Of a stretch of DNA of 8,781 nucleotides, positions 1 to 7,133 are shown one piece after another; the stretch's first letter is position 1; the number at the start of each line of letters is the position of its first letter. Below the pieces are notes generated by a model, which worked only from the letters and a program-made list of their open reading frames with translations, did not search any database and had not been told where the DNA came from. The position numbers and the translations under genes were made by a program. The stretch is taken from positions 1 to 8,781 of the forward strand of contig CAJMRD010000086.1 of NCBI GenBank assembly GCA_905215725.1, in the 5' to 3' direction. This DNA is from an uncultured bacterium (GTDB taxonomy: Bacteria > Actinomycetota > Coriobacteriia > Coriobacteriales > Coriobacteriaceae).

Positions 1-949
1 CCACGCGCAGCTGCCACTTGACCAAGTCGGTATCGGTCACAAACTCTGTAACCGGATGCTCCACCTGCAAGCGCGTGTTCATTTCCATAAAGTAGAAATT
101 GCCGTCGTCCGAATACAGAAACTCGATGGTACCGGCTCCTTCGTAGCCGACGGCACGAGCCAGGTCACGCGCTGCCTTGTGCATGCGAGCACGAATGTCG
201 TTGTGTCCGTCGAGGCACGGCGCGGGACTCTCTTCGATCAGCTTTTGGTTGCGACGCTGCACCGAGCACTCGCGCTCGCCGAGCGAAAATACATGGCCCT
301 GCTTATCGGCCATAATCTGCACCTCAACGTGGTGCGCCGGCGCGACGAACTTCTCCATGTAGCACTCGCCGTCGCCAAAAACGGCCTCGCCCTCGGCACG
401 CGCCTCGATGAACGCCTTTGCCGCATCTTCCACGCGCTCGACCTTGCGAATGCCGCGACCGCCGCCACCTGCACGCGCCTTGATGAGCACGGGACAGCCA
501 ATGCGCTCGGCCTCGGCCGTCGCCTCCTCGGGACTTTTGAGCAAATCGCAGCCCGGCACGATGGGCACGCCCGCCGCGGCAGCCGTTCGGCGTGCGGCGT
601 CCTTGTCGCCCATGCTGTCGATCACCTCGGCCGAAGGACCGACAAAAGCCAGGCCATACTTGTCGCAGTCGCGTACAAAGCTCGCCTTCTCGGAAAAGAA
701 GCCATAGCCGGGATGAATTGCCTTAGCTCCCGACTTTACGGCACAGGTGAGCACAGCATCGTCGTTGAGGTAGCTCTCGGCAAGACGCGGACCGCCGATG
801 CAATACGCCTCGTCGGCAAGCTGCACGTGCAGCGCGTCCGCATCGGCCGTGGAATAAACGGCGACGGTCTTGATGCCCATATCGCGGCACGCGCGGATAA
901 CACGGACCGCGACTTCGCCGCGGTTGGCGATGAGCACTTTGTCGAACAT
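1..949 (-). CDS. accC: Biotin carboxylase subunit of acetyl-CoA carboxylase (partial, C-terminus off window)
   Basis: AccC carboxylates the biotin on AccB using ATP and bicarbonate, the first half-reaction of malonyl-CoA synthesis. The window holds 316 codons from the ATG. The family is about 450 residues, so roughly the last 130 are cut off by the left edge. The N-terminal pre-ATP-grasp motif (KVLIANRGEVAVRVIRA) is at residues 4-20. ATP-grasp landmarks follow: K116, K157 and the glycine-rich loop GGGGRG at 161-166. The metal and carboxyl-transfer motif FMEMNTRLQVEHPVTE is at 287-302, with E289, N291, R293 and E297 corresponding to the E. coli active-site residues shifted by about one. The start is set by AAGGAAGG just upstream, which overlaps the fabZ stop; the fabZ-accC gap is 10 nt. 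No frameshift is seen. Pyruvate or propionyl-CoA carboxylase is the family alternative, but the neighbours argue for acetyl-CoA carboxylase. accD and accA would be expected beyond the left edge. Confidence 0.97.
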   Translation of the reverse strand, partial: MFDKVLIANRGEVAVRVIRACRDMGIKTVAVYSTADADALHVQLADEAYCIGGPRLAESYLNDDAVLTCAVKSGAKAIHPGYGFFSEKASFVRDCDKYGLAFVGPSAEVIDSMGDKDAARRTAAAAGVPIVPGCDLLKSPEEATAEAERIGCPVLIKARAGGGGRGIRKVERVEDAAKAFIEARAEGEAVFGDGECYMEKFVAPAHHVEVQIMADKQGHVFSLGERECSVQRRNQKLIEESPAPCLDGHNDIRARMHKAARDLARAVGYEGAGTIEFLYSDDGNFYFMEMNTRLQVEHPVTEFVTDTDLVKWQLRV

Positions 950-959
950 GAAGCCTTCC

Positions 960-1382
960 TTAACTTTCGTGCATGAGTGCAAAAGACATGTCGGCGCGGC
1001 AACAGACCTCACCGTTGACGCTTGCAGTACCCGTCGCAAAGCGGAACGGCCCGCGCGCACGCGTGATGGAGCACACCAGATCCACCGCATCGCCCGGGCG
1101 CACCGGACGCTTAAAGCGCACCTTGTCCAGACTCGTGTAGAACGGCGTCGCGCCGCGCGCCTCCTCATCGCCCATCAGCAACACGCAGCAGTTTTGGGCG
1201 AGCATCTCGCACTGGATCACGCCGGGGACCACCGGGTTTCCCGGAAAATGCCCCTGCAAAAAGTATTCGTCGCCCGTAATCGTGATCTTGCCGTGGGCCT
1301 CGTCGCCCACCAGCTCGGCTTCGTCGAGCAAAAGCATCGGCTCGCGATGCGGTAACAGCTTCTTGAGCTCTTCTTTGTTCAT
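960..1382 (-). CDS. fabZ: 3-hydroxyacyl-ACP dehydratase FabZ
   Basis: FabZ removes water from (3R)-hydroxyacyl-ACP to give trans-2-enoyl-ACP in the cytosolic elongation cycle. The product is 140 residues, normal for the family, with a single hot-dog fold. The signature LLPHREPMLLLD is at 9-20 and the active-site stretch GHFPGNPVVPGV at 44-55. The catalytic pair is His45 and Glu59 (in QCEML). I chose the ATG at 1382 because an AGGTGAT ribosome binding site (1387-1393) sits 4 nt before it and overlaps the accB stop. A GTG at 1391 would add three residues but would lie inside that site. It is 9 nt after accB and 10 nt before accC. Placement between accB and accC is typical of FabZ in Firmicutes-type operons. 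The sequence reads as FabZ, not FabA; isomerase activity cannot be judged from sequence. Confidence 0.96.
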   Translation of the reverse strand: MNKEELKKLLPHREPMLLLDEAELVGDEAHGKITITGDEYFLQGHFPGNPVVPGVIQCEMLAQNCCVLLMGDEEARGATPFYTSLDKVRFKRPVRPGDAVDLVCSITRARGPFRFATGTASVNGEVCCRADMSFALMHES

Positions 1383-1386
1383 GGAT

Positions 1387-1393
1387 ATCACCT
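1387..1393 (-). promoter_or_regulatory. Ribosome binding site deciding the fabZ start
   Basis: AGGTGAT on the minus strand is complementary to the 16S rRNA tail and lies 4 nt before the ATG at 1382. It overlaps the accB stop codon (1392-1394), which suggests translational coupling. It also covers the alternative in-frame GTG at 1391, making that start unlikely. Confidence 0.75.
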
Positions 1394-1865
1394 ATCCGAT
1401 CCTCATGAGGCAGCTGCCAAACTCCACGAGGTCGCCGTCGGCCACGCAGATCTCGAGCACCTCGCCGTCTGCCTCGGCCGTCACCTCGTTGAGAACCTTC
1501 ATGGCCTCGATAATGCAGAGGGTCTCGCCGGCCTTGACCTTGGAGCCCACGTGCACAAACGGCTCGTCGCCCGGCGCCGGGGCAGCATAGAAAACGCCGA
1601 CCATGGGAGCGGTCACCTCGGTGCCCTTGGGCTCCGGTGCGGCGGCAGGTGTCTGCGCGGCGGGCTCCGGTGCGGTAGGCGCGACTGTGGGAGCTGCAAC
1701 TGGAGCGGCCATAGCGCTCGGCATGGGCATGGGCACGGCAACCGGCTGTGCGGCGCTCGCGCGCTCGAGTTCGACCGCGGTGCCATCGGGCTCCTCAACG
1801 CGCACGCGCGTGAGGCCGCGGTCCTCCATAACATCGGCTATCTCGGCAAGTCTTTTGGAATCCAT
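1392..1865 (-). CDS. accB: Biotin carboxyl carrier protein of acetyl-CoA carboxylase
   Basis: AccB carries biotin between the carboxylase (AccC) and the carboxyltransferase (AccA/AccD). The 157-residue protein has three parts. A short N-terminal helical segment covers about 1-38. A flexible Ala/Pro-rich linker spans about 39-80 (many AP and MP pairs). The C-terminal biotinyl domain is at about 82-157. The biotin-accepting lysine is K123 in EAMKVLNEV, and the domain ends in the usual LVEFG...RIG pattern. The ATG at 1865 is preceded by GAGGAG about 8 nt away, inside the end of fabF; only 3 nt separate the two genes. The likely modifying enzyme is the biotin ligase encoded by birA on the other side of the fabH promoter region. 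The EAMKV motif also occurs in other biotin carriers, but length and neighbours point to AccB. Confidence 0.97.
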   Translation of the reverse strand: MDSKRLAEIADVMEDRGLTRVRVEEPDGTAVELERASAAQPVAVPMPMPSAMAAPVAAPTVAPTAPEPAAQTPAAAPEPKGTEVTAPMVGVFYAAPAPGDEPFVHVGSKVKAGETLCIIEAMKVLNEVTAEADGEVLEICVADGDLVEFGSCLMRIG

Positions 1866-1868
1866 GCT

Positions 1869-3116
1869 CTAGCTCCTCGTATATCTACGCAGCGCGATGG
1901 CGGCGTTGTGCCCGCCAAAGCCTAGGTTGGTCGAAAGCGCCCAGGTAAGGTCGGCGCGAACTGCGCGATTGGGCGTGTAGTCAAGATCGCAGGCGGGATC
2001 GGGCGTGCGGTAGTTAATGGTCGGCGGCACCACGCCCTGCTCGAGCGCCATGGCGCAGGCCATGACCTCGATGGCGCCCGTGGCACCGATCATGTGGCCG
2101 GTCATCGACTTAGTCGACGAAACGTGCGCGGCGCGCGCCGCGTCCTCGCCGAGCGCACGCTTAATGCCCGCCGTCTCGGACGAATCGTTGAGCTTGGTCG
2201 ATGTGCCGTGAGCATTGATGTAGAGACCCTCGGAAGGCTTAACGTCGCCCTCGGCCACCGCCAGCGATATCGCACGGGCGATGCCGGCAGCCTCGGGATC
2301 GGGGCTCGTGATGTGATAGGCATCATCGGTGTTGCCGTAACCCACGACCTCGGCATATATGTGCGCCCCGCGAGCCAGCGCGTGTTCCATGCTCTCGAGC
2401 ACCAGCACGCAGGCGCCCTCGCCCATCACAAAGCCGTCGCGGTCTGCATCGAACGGGCGGCAAGCCGTCGCGGGATCGGGGTTGGTGGTCAATGCGCGGC
2501 AGGACGTAAAGCCCGCAACGGCATCGGGGATAATTGCGGCCTCGGCGCCGCCGGCCAGGATTGCATCGGCATAGCCATGCTTGATGGCGCGGAACGCCTC
2601 GCCCACGGCATGGGCCGAGGTCGCACAGGCGGTCACCACGGGCAGGGTCGGGCCCTTTGCCTTGTGGCGGATCGCGATATTGCCCGAAGCCATATTGGGG
2701 ATCATCATCGCGATCATATAGGGCGATGCGCGGCGGGGCCCGCGGTCGGCAATCGTGTGGACGTTGTCGACGAGTGTCTGCATGCCGCCCACGCCCGAAC
2801 CCACGTAGACGCCCAGGCGCTCGCGATCGATGGCACCCTCGACATCAAAGCCCGCATCGTGCATGGCCTCGTCCGACGCTGCCAGGGCAAACTGAACGCA
2901 GGGGTCCAGGTGCTTGGCGTCACGCTTGCCAAAGTACTCGTTGCCGTCAAAACCCTTGACCTCGGCCGCCACCTTAACGGCAAACGCATCGGTATCGAAG
3001 TGCGTGATCGGGCCGATGCCGCACGTGCCGGCGCACATGGCCGCCCAGGTAGCAAGCGCCGTGTTACCGAGCGGCGATACGGCACCGATACCGGTGATTG
3101 CAACTCTCTGTTCCAT
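1869..3116 (-). CDS. fabF: 3-oxoacyl-ACP synthase II (KAS II)
   Basis: FabF condenses malonyl-ACP with a growing acyl-ACP, releasing CO2, and drives chain elongation. With the ATG at 3116 the protein has 415 residues, matching the family. The thiolase-fold catalytic triad is Cys164 (in VVTACATSAHA), His303 (NAHGTSTKLND) and His341 (KSMTGHMIGATGA), with Lys336 beside the last; these nearly coincide with E. coli FabF positions. The C-terminal GFGGHN loop is present at 399-404. The start was chosen because GAGGAG at 3123-3128 lies 6 nt before this ATG. An adjacent ATG at 3119 is only 3 nt from it, and a TTG at 3134 lies upstream of the ribosome binding site. It is 39 nt after fabG and 3 nt before accB. 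No second condensing enzyme of the FabB type is in the window. Confidence 0.97.
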   Translation of the reverse strand: MEQRVAITGIGAVSPLGNTALATWAAMCAGTCGIGPITHFDTDAFAVKVAAEVKGFDGNEYFGKRDAKHLDPCVQFALAASDEAMHDAGFDVEGAIDRERLGVYVGSGVGGMQTLVDNVHTIADRGPRRASPYMIAMMIPNMASGNIAIRHKAKGPTLPVVTACATSAHAVGEAFRAIKHGYADAILAGGAEAAIIPDAVAGFTSCRALTTNPDPATACRPFDADRDGFVMGEGACVLVLESMEHALARGAHIYAEVVGYGNTDDAYHITSPDPEAAGIARAISLAVAEGDVKPSEGLYINAHGTSTKLNDSSETAGIKRALGEDAARAAHVSSTKSMTGHMIGATGAIEVMACAMALEQGVVPPTINYRTPDPACDLDYTPNRAVRADLTWALSTNLGFGGHNAAIALRRYTRS

Positions 3117-3122
3117 CATGGT

Positions 3123-3128
3123 CTCCTC
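3123..3128 (-). promoter_or_regulatory. Ribosome binding site deciding the fabF start
   Basis: GAGGAG on the minus strand precedes two consecutive ATG codons (3119 and 3116), leaving 3 nt and 6 nt respectively. The second spacing is closer to normal. It rules out the upstream in-frame TTG at 3134, which would place this element inside the coding region. Confidence 0.7.
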
Positions 3129-3155
3129 ATCCAAGCCGTTGTTCGGCCCTGGTTT

Positions 3156-3929
3156 CTACATCGCCATTCCGCCGTCGACGCGTATGACTTCGCCCGTAAT
3201 GTAAGCGGCGGCATCACTCGCCAAAAAGCGCACCACGCCGGCCACCTCTTCGGGCTGCGCCATACGCTTAAGGGGAATCTGCTCCTCGGTTACCGTACGC
3301 ACCTTCTCCGAGAGCTTTGCCGTCATATCGGTCTCGACAAACCCGGGGGCGACCGCGTTCACTCGTACGCCGCGGGGCGCAAGCTCGCGCGCCACCGCCT
3401 TGGTAAGCCCTATCACGCCCGCCTTGGAGGCGGCGTAGCTGGCCTGCCCGGCATTGCCCATCAGGCCCACAACCGAGCTCATGTTGATGATGCAACCGCC
3501 GCGCTGGCGCATAAAGGTCTTGGTGAGCGCACGCGTCGTGTTAAACGTTCCTTTAAGATTGACATCGAGCACGCGATCGAAGGCGTCATCGCCCATGCGC
3601 ATGAGCAGGCCATCGCGGGTGATGCCAGCGTTGTTGACGAGCGCCCAAATGGAGCCAAAGTCGTTGAGGACCGCTTCCACGCACGCGTTGACGGCAGCGG
3701 GGTCGGCCACGTCACATTGATATGAGCGCGCCGTGGCACCAGCCGCCTCGCAGGCGTCGCACGTCTCGCGCGCCGCATCGACGCTGCCGGCATAGACGAC
3801 GGCGATATCGTAGCCATCCTCCGCCAGACCGATAGCGCAGGCGCGGCCGATACCCCGCGAGCCGCCCGTGACCAGTGCCACGCGACGTGAGTCGTTGCGC
3901 TCGAGCGCGCCATTGTTCAAGTTGCCCAT
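3156..3929 (-). CDS. fabG: 3-oxoacyl-ACP reductase (NADPH-dependent, SDR family)
   Basis: FabG reduces 3-oxoacyl-ACP to (3R)-hydroxyacyl-ACP. The 257-residue protein is a classical short-chain dehydrogenase. The nucleotide-binding TGGSRGIG is at 21-28 and NNAG at 99-102. The catalytic tetrad is Asn124 (DVNLKG), Ser152, Tyr165 and Lys169, with the S-x12-Y-x3-K spacing expected of the family. The C-terminal YITGEVIRVDGG is the usual FabG ending. About 16 residues precede the first beta strand, some ten more than in many FabGs. The ATG at 3929 is kept because AAAGGAA lies just upstream, whereas the in-frame GTG at Val17 has no ribosome binding site. It is 30 nt after fabD and 39 nt before fabF. 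Other SDR reductases share these motifs; the operon decides the assignment. Confidence 0.96.
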   Translation of the reverse strand: MGNLNNGALERNDSRRVALVTGGSRGIGRACAIGLAEDGYDIAVVYAGSVDAARETCDACEAAGATARSYQCDVADPAAVNACVEAVLNDFGSIWALVNNAGITRDGLLMRMGDDAFDRVLDVNLKGTFNTTRALTKTFMRQRGGCIINMSSVVGLMGNAGQASYAASKAGVIGLTKAVARELAPRGVRVNAVAPGFVETDMTAKLSEKVRTVTEEQIPLKRMAQPEEVAGVVRFLASDAAAYITGEVIRVDGGMAM

Positions 3930-3959
3930 GTCATTCCTTTCGGGTTACAGCCCTGTGGA

Positions 3960-4886
3960 CTATGCGAGCTCGTCGGCAATAGCTGCGACCTGCTCGGCCG
4001 TCTCGCACGAATACACACGAACGTCGCTCAACGTACGCTTGATCAGGCCGGACAGCGTTTTGCCGGGGCCGACCTCAATAAATGTGTCGATGCCTTGATC
4101 CTGCAGAGCATGCAGCGTATCGACCCAGCGCACGGCATTGCTCACCTGATTGGCCAAGACATCCGATGCCGTCTGGGGGTCCGCCGGATAGGGCGCCGCT
4201 GTCATATTTGCCAAAACAGGAATGAGCAACGGGGACGGCGCGTGACCGGCCTCAATATATGCGGCAAGGCCACAGGTCGCCTCGGCCATATAGGGGCTAT
4301 GAAATGCACCCGACACCGCGACCTTCATGGCGCGGCCGCCAGCCTCTTTTACTAGGACGTCGAGGGTCTGCAGCGCATCGGGCGCTCCGGCCACAACCGT
4401 CTGCTGGGGACTGTTGTAGTTGACCGGCCAGCAGTCCTCGCCGGCCTGCGCAGCCAGGTTCTCGACTTGCGCAGCATCAAGTTTGATGACGGCGCGCATG
4501 CCGCCAGGGTGACGCTCGGCCGCCGTGGCCATCAATGCCGCGCGCTCACACACGAGCTCAAAACCCGCTCGCGTATCGAATGCCCCCGCAAAGCTGAGTG
4601 CAGCGACCTCGCCCAGCGAGAATCCCGCACAGGCGGCAGGCACCACGCCGCGCTCGCGCAGGGCGACGGCGACAGCCAAGTCGTGCACGAACACGCAAGG
4701 CTGCGTGTTCTCGGTCTGCGAGAGCTCCTCCTTGGAGGCGCTCCGGCACTGCTCGCTCGTCCCCGGGCGCACCTCGTCGGCAATGGTGAACACCTCGGCG
4801 GCCGCCGGCGATGTCTCGATCAGGTCGACGCCCATCGCGGGGTGTTGGGCACCCTGGCCGGCAAACAGAAACGCTACGCTACCCAT
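3960..4886 (-). CDS. fabD: Malonyl-CoA:ACP transacylase
   Basis: FabD moves malonyl from CoA to AcpP, making the extender unit for FabH and FabF. At 308 residues it has normal length. The oxyanion-loop motif GQGAQ is at 10-14. The nucleophile Ser90 sits in GFSLGE, Arg115 (CERAALM) is positioned to bind the malonyl carboxylate, and catalytic His196 is in GAFHSPYM. Near the C-terminus FIEVGPGKTLSGLIKR is the usual ending. The residue before the nucleophilic serine is Phe, where most bacterial FabDs have His (GHSLGE). The ATG at 4886 lies inside the last codons of fabK (13-nt overlap). Its ribosome binding site AAGGG is in the fabK coding region, so the two are probably translationally coupled. 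The gap to fabG is 30 nt. Confidence 0.96.
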   Translation of the reverse strand: MGSVAFLFAGQGAQHPAMGVDLIETSPAAAEVFTIADEVRPGTSEQCRSASKEELSQTENTQPCVFVHDLAVAVALRERGVVPAACAGFSLGEVAALSFAGAFDTRAGFELVCERAALMATAAERHPGGMRAVIKLDAAQVENLAAQAGEDCWPVNYNSPQQTVVAGAPDALQTLDVLVKEAGGRAMKVAVSGAFHSPYMAEATCGLAAYIEAGHAPSPLLIPVLANMTAAPYPADPQTASDVLANQVSNAVRWVDTLHALQDQGIDTFIEVGPGKTLSGLIKRTLSDVRVYSCETAEQVAAIADELA

Positions 4887-5818
4887 GCGGACGCACCCTT
4901 CAGGACGCGCTCGGCGCCATCGACCAGATCGTCAACGATTTCGCGTGCGCTCTGGCGCTCGCTAACCATGCCGGCAATCTGTCCACACAAAAACGAACCC
5001 TCTTCGTAGTTGCCGTCCTTGGCGGCCTTACGCAGCGCACCGGTTCCCATAGCACCGAGCTCCTCGGCACTCGCGCCGGAACCCTCGCTCTTGGCATAGG
5101 CGTTGGTGAAGGGGCTCTTGAGGGCGCGCACTGGATGTCCCGTCGAGCGACCGGTCGCACGCGTTGAAGTGTCGTTGGCCTTCAGGACCATCTCTTTGTA
5201 CTGCTCCGAGACGGTGCACTCGTCTGCGACCAGAAAGCGCGTACCCACTTGCACGCCTTCGGCGCCCAGCATAAAGGCGGCCGCCACGCCGCGGCCGTCG
5301 GCAATACCGCCGGCGGCCACGACGGGAATGTCAACCGCATCGACGACCTGCGGCACCAGTGCCATCGTCGAGGTCTCGCCAATATGGCCGCCCGATTCGG
5401 TGCCCTCGGCAACAACCGCTGTGGCTCCACGACGCGCCACGAGACGGGCGAGCGCCACCGAAGCCACAACGGGGATGACCTTGATGCCCGCATCGTTCCA
5501 AGCTTTCATGTACTTGGTGGGATTACCGGCACCAGTCACCACAACGGGCACCTGCTCATCGATCACAACCTGTGCAACCTCGTCGGCAAACGGGCTCATG
5601 AGCATGACGTTGACGCCAAAGGGCTTATCCGTCTTGGCGCGCAGCTCATGAATCTGGTCGCGAAGCCAGTTGGCGTCGGCGTTCATGGCCGCGATGATGC
5701 CTAAGCCACCCGCCTCGGACACTGCGGACGCCAGCGAGGCATCGGCAATCCAGGCCATACCGCCCTGGAACACGGGCTTTTCGATGCCGAGCAGATCGCA
5801 GAGAGGAGTCTTGAGCAT
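4874..5818 (-). CDS. fabK: Enoyl-ACP reductase II (FMN-dependent)
   Basis: FabK reduces trans-2-enoyl-ACP, the last step of each elongation cycle, using NAD(P)H through bound FMN. It is unrelated to the SDR-type FabI. The 314-residue protein is a TIM-barrel flavoprotein of the nitronate monooxygenase/FabK family. N-terminal PVFQGGMAWIAD is at 15-26 and AGGLGIIAA at 36-44. Active-site His145 in AEGTESGGHIGE matches His144 of pneumococcal FabK. The phosphate-binding stretch AAGGIADGRGVAAA is at 168-181 and GAEGVQVGTRFL at 185-196. The start follows acpP by only 2 nt, with GGAGAAG spanning the acpP end as ribosome binding site; the 3' end overlaps fabD by 13 nt. Nitronate monooxygenase is the family alternative, but the position between acpP and fabD strongly supports FabK. 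Confidence 0.95.
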   Translation of the reverse strand: MLKTPLCDLLGIEKPVFQGGMAWIADASLASAVSEAGGLGIIAAMNADANWLRDQIHELRAKTDKPFGVNVMLMSPFADEVAQVVIDEQVPVVVTGAGNPTKYMKAWNDAGIKVIPVVASVALARLVARRGATAVVAEGTESGGHIGETSTMALVPQVVDAVDIPVVAAGGIADGRGVAAAFMLGAEGVQVGTRFLVADECTVSEQYKEMVLKANDTSTRATGRSTGHPVRALKSPFTNAYAKSEGSGASAEELGAMGTGALRKAAKDGNYEEGSFLCGQIAGMVSERQSAREIVDDLVDGAERVLKGASAWVA

Positions 5819-5820
5819 CT

Positions 5821-6057
5821 CTACTTCTCCAATGCCGCCTCGACCGTATCGGCGAACTCGCCGACCGTCTTGGGATTCTCCTCGGTATCGAGCTGGATGC
5901 CAAACTCGTCCTCGACGGCAACGAGGATCTCGACGGTGCCCAGGCTGTCGAGACCAATCTCCTCGAGCGTGGACTCGGGCTTCATCTCGACATCGTCAAG
6001 ACCGGCGGTCTCGCGGATAACGTCGCAAACGCGCTCGAAGGTCTTCTGATCTGCCAT
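5821..6057 (-). CDS. acpP: Acyl carrier protein
   Basis: AcpP carries all fatty acyl intermediates on a 4'-phosphopantetheine arm. It is 78 residues, acidic and mainly helical, as expected. The attachment site is Ser38 in GLDSLGTVEIL, followed by the acidic recognition helix VEDEFGIQL (48-56). The residue after DSL is Gly, where most ACPs have Asp. A strong ribosome binding site, AAAGGAGA (6064-6071), precedes the ATG. It lies 51 nt after fabH and 2 nt before fabK, the second position of the operon. The 51-nt leader is the longest spacer in the operon and contains a short palindrome, which may matter for the high ACP levels cells need; that last point is inference. The phosphopantetheinyl transferase that activates it is not in the window. 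Confidence 0.97.
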   Translation of the reverse strand: MADQKTFERVCDVIRETAGLDDVEMKPESTLEEIGLDSLGTVEILVAVEDEFGIQLDTEENPKTVGEFADTVEAALEK

Positions 6058-6108
6058 GGTAGTTCTCCTTTGGTTGTGCCCTAGGGCGTTTTTATTTCCT
6101 ATGTGCGA

Positions 6109-7068
6109 CTACTTCCAACGAAGCAGATAGCCACCTATATCCAGACCGGCGCCGAATCCAACGAGGGCGATGGTGTCGTCCTCATTCAGTGCGTCGGTAC
6201 GTGCCAGCCGGTCAAGCGCAAAGGGAATGCAGGCGCTCGAAATGTTGCCGGTCTCGCGTAGCGTTCGAACCACGCGCTCGTCTGGCACGCCGAGACGCTT
6301 GACCGCCTGACTCAGGATTCGTTCGTTAGCCTGATGGAATACAAAATGATCGATGTCTTCGACCGAAATGCCCGCATCGCTCGCAAGCTTATGGACCGTG
6401 TCGCAGATGGCGTTGACGCCGAACTTGAACACGCGGCGACCATTCATGGACAGCACGCTCGCGCTATCTGCGGAGTCCTTAAACGGCGAGGTGCCGACCA
6501 GACCGGGAACGCGCAACGTCTCGACGTCGGGCGCCGTCGAAAGCTCAACGGCAAGGGGGTTGTCTCCCCCAGCCCCTATCACTGCAGCGCCCGCGCCGTC
6601 GCCAAAGAGCACGCACGTGGCGCGGTCTGACCAGTCAAGGGCGCGCGTCATCTGCTCGGAGGCAACGACAAGCACATGCTTGGCTCGTCCTCGAGCGATA
6701 TAGCCCTCGGCGACATCGAGCGCAAATACGAAGCCGGCACAAGCCGCCGAAACGTCGAAGGCTGGACATGTGGCACCCAGGCGCTCAGCAACGGCGCACG
6801 CTTCGGCAGGGACGAGATGATCGCCCGTCGTCGTCGAGCAGACGATCAGATCCAGCTGGCTCGCATCGAGTCCGGACGCCTGGAGCGCTTGCTCGCTCGC
6901 TGCCACGGCAAGGTCGTCGAGTGACTCGGCGGTGCACACATGGCGGCTCTTGATCCCCGTACGGGTAAAAATCCACTCATCCGAGGTGTCCAGGAACTCG
7001 GACAGCTCGTCGTTGGAAACGCTGCGCTCGGGAAGCGCCGAGCCCGTTCCCAGTATCGTGAAACCCAT
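6109..7068 (-). CDS. fabH: 3-oxoacyl-ACP synthase III (KAS III)
   Basis: FabH condenses an acyl-CoA primer with malonyl-ACP to start each fatty acid chain. From the ATG at 7068 it has 319 residues, the family norm. The catalytic triad is Cys110 (DVSAACAGF), His245 (FVFHQANERI) and Asn275 (ETGNISSA), nearly the same positions as in E. coli. The N-terminal motif SDEWIFTRTGIKSR (29-42) is characteristic of KAS III. The start is fixed by AGGAGG at 7075-7080, 6 nt upstream; an in-frame GTG three bases earlier is possible but too close. The frame stays open to a GTG at 7197, but that extension would run through the repeats of the regulatory region. It is the first gene of the operon, 51 nt before acpP. 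Primer preference (acetyl or branched) cannot be read reliably from sequence. Confidence 0.96.
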   Translation of the reverse strand: MGFTILGTGSALPERSVSNDELSEFLDTSDEWIFTRTGIKSRHVCTAESLDDLAVAASEQALQASGLDASQLDLIVCSTTTGDHLVPAEACAVAERLGATCPAFDVSAACAGFVFALDVAEGYIARGRAKHVLVVASEQMTRALDWSDRATCVLFGDGAGAAVIGAGGDNPLAVELSTAPDVETLRVPGLVGTSPFKDSADSASVLSMNGRRVFKFGVNAICDTVHKLASDAGISVEDIDHFVFHQANERILSQAVKRLGVPDERVVRTLRETGNISSACIPFALDRLARTDALNEDDTIALVGFGAGLDIGGYLLRWK

Positions 7069-7085
7069 CACTAACCTCCTTTGAG

Positions 7086-7103
7086 TTGTTGACGTGTTTA
7101 CAT
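7086..7103. repeat. Putative operator, copy 1 of an 18-nt direct repeat
   Basis: TTGTTGACGTGTTTACAT on the plus strand matches the copy at 7134-7151 at 17 of 18 positions. It is made of two 8-nt units, TGTTGACG and TGTTTACA, and has imperfect dyad symmetry (TGT..AC arms), as expected of a site for a dimeric regulator. It lies 18 nt upstream of the fabH ATG. Operator function is inferred from position and conservation; the regulator is unknown. Confidence 0.6.
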
Positions 7104-7133
7104 CGACCAAGAGAGGATAGCGCATTTTAGTCA

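Noticed and set aside
56..976. A 306-codon open frame on the plus strand opposite accC
   Set aside because: The minus strand encodes an unmistakable biotin carboxylase; the plus-strand frame is its shadow.
1500..1750. Low-complexity repeat-like DNA in accB
   Set aside because: It encodes the Ala/Pro linker normal for biotin carrier proteins and needs no other explanation.
3117..3134. TTG start at 3134 for fabF
   Set aside because: The GAGGAG ribosome binding site lies downstream of this TTG and upstream of two ATGs, and KAS II proteins begin near the Arg-Val-Ala-Ile-Thr-Gly segment.
2094..3725. A 543-codon open frame on the plus strand opposite fabF and fabG
   Set aside because: It is antisense to two genes with intact catalytic motifs, and its product is rich in Arg, Gly and His with no recognisable domain. 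Long antisense frames are expected opposite GC-rich genes.
5103..5704. Overlapping open frames on the plus strand opposite fabK
   Set aside because: Low-complexity products rich in Thr, Ala and Arg, antisense to a canonical FabK, with no supporting motif.
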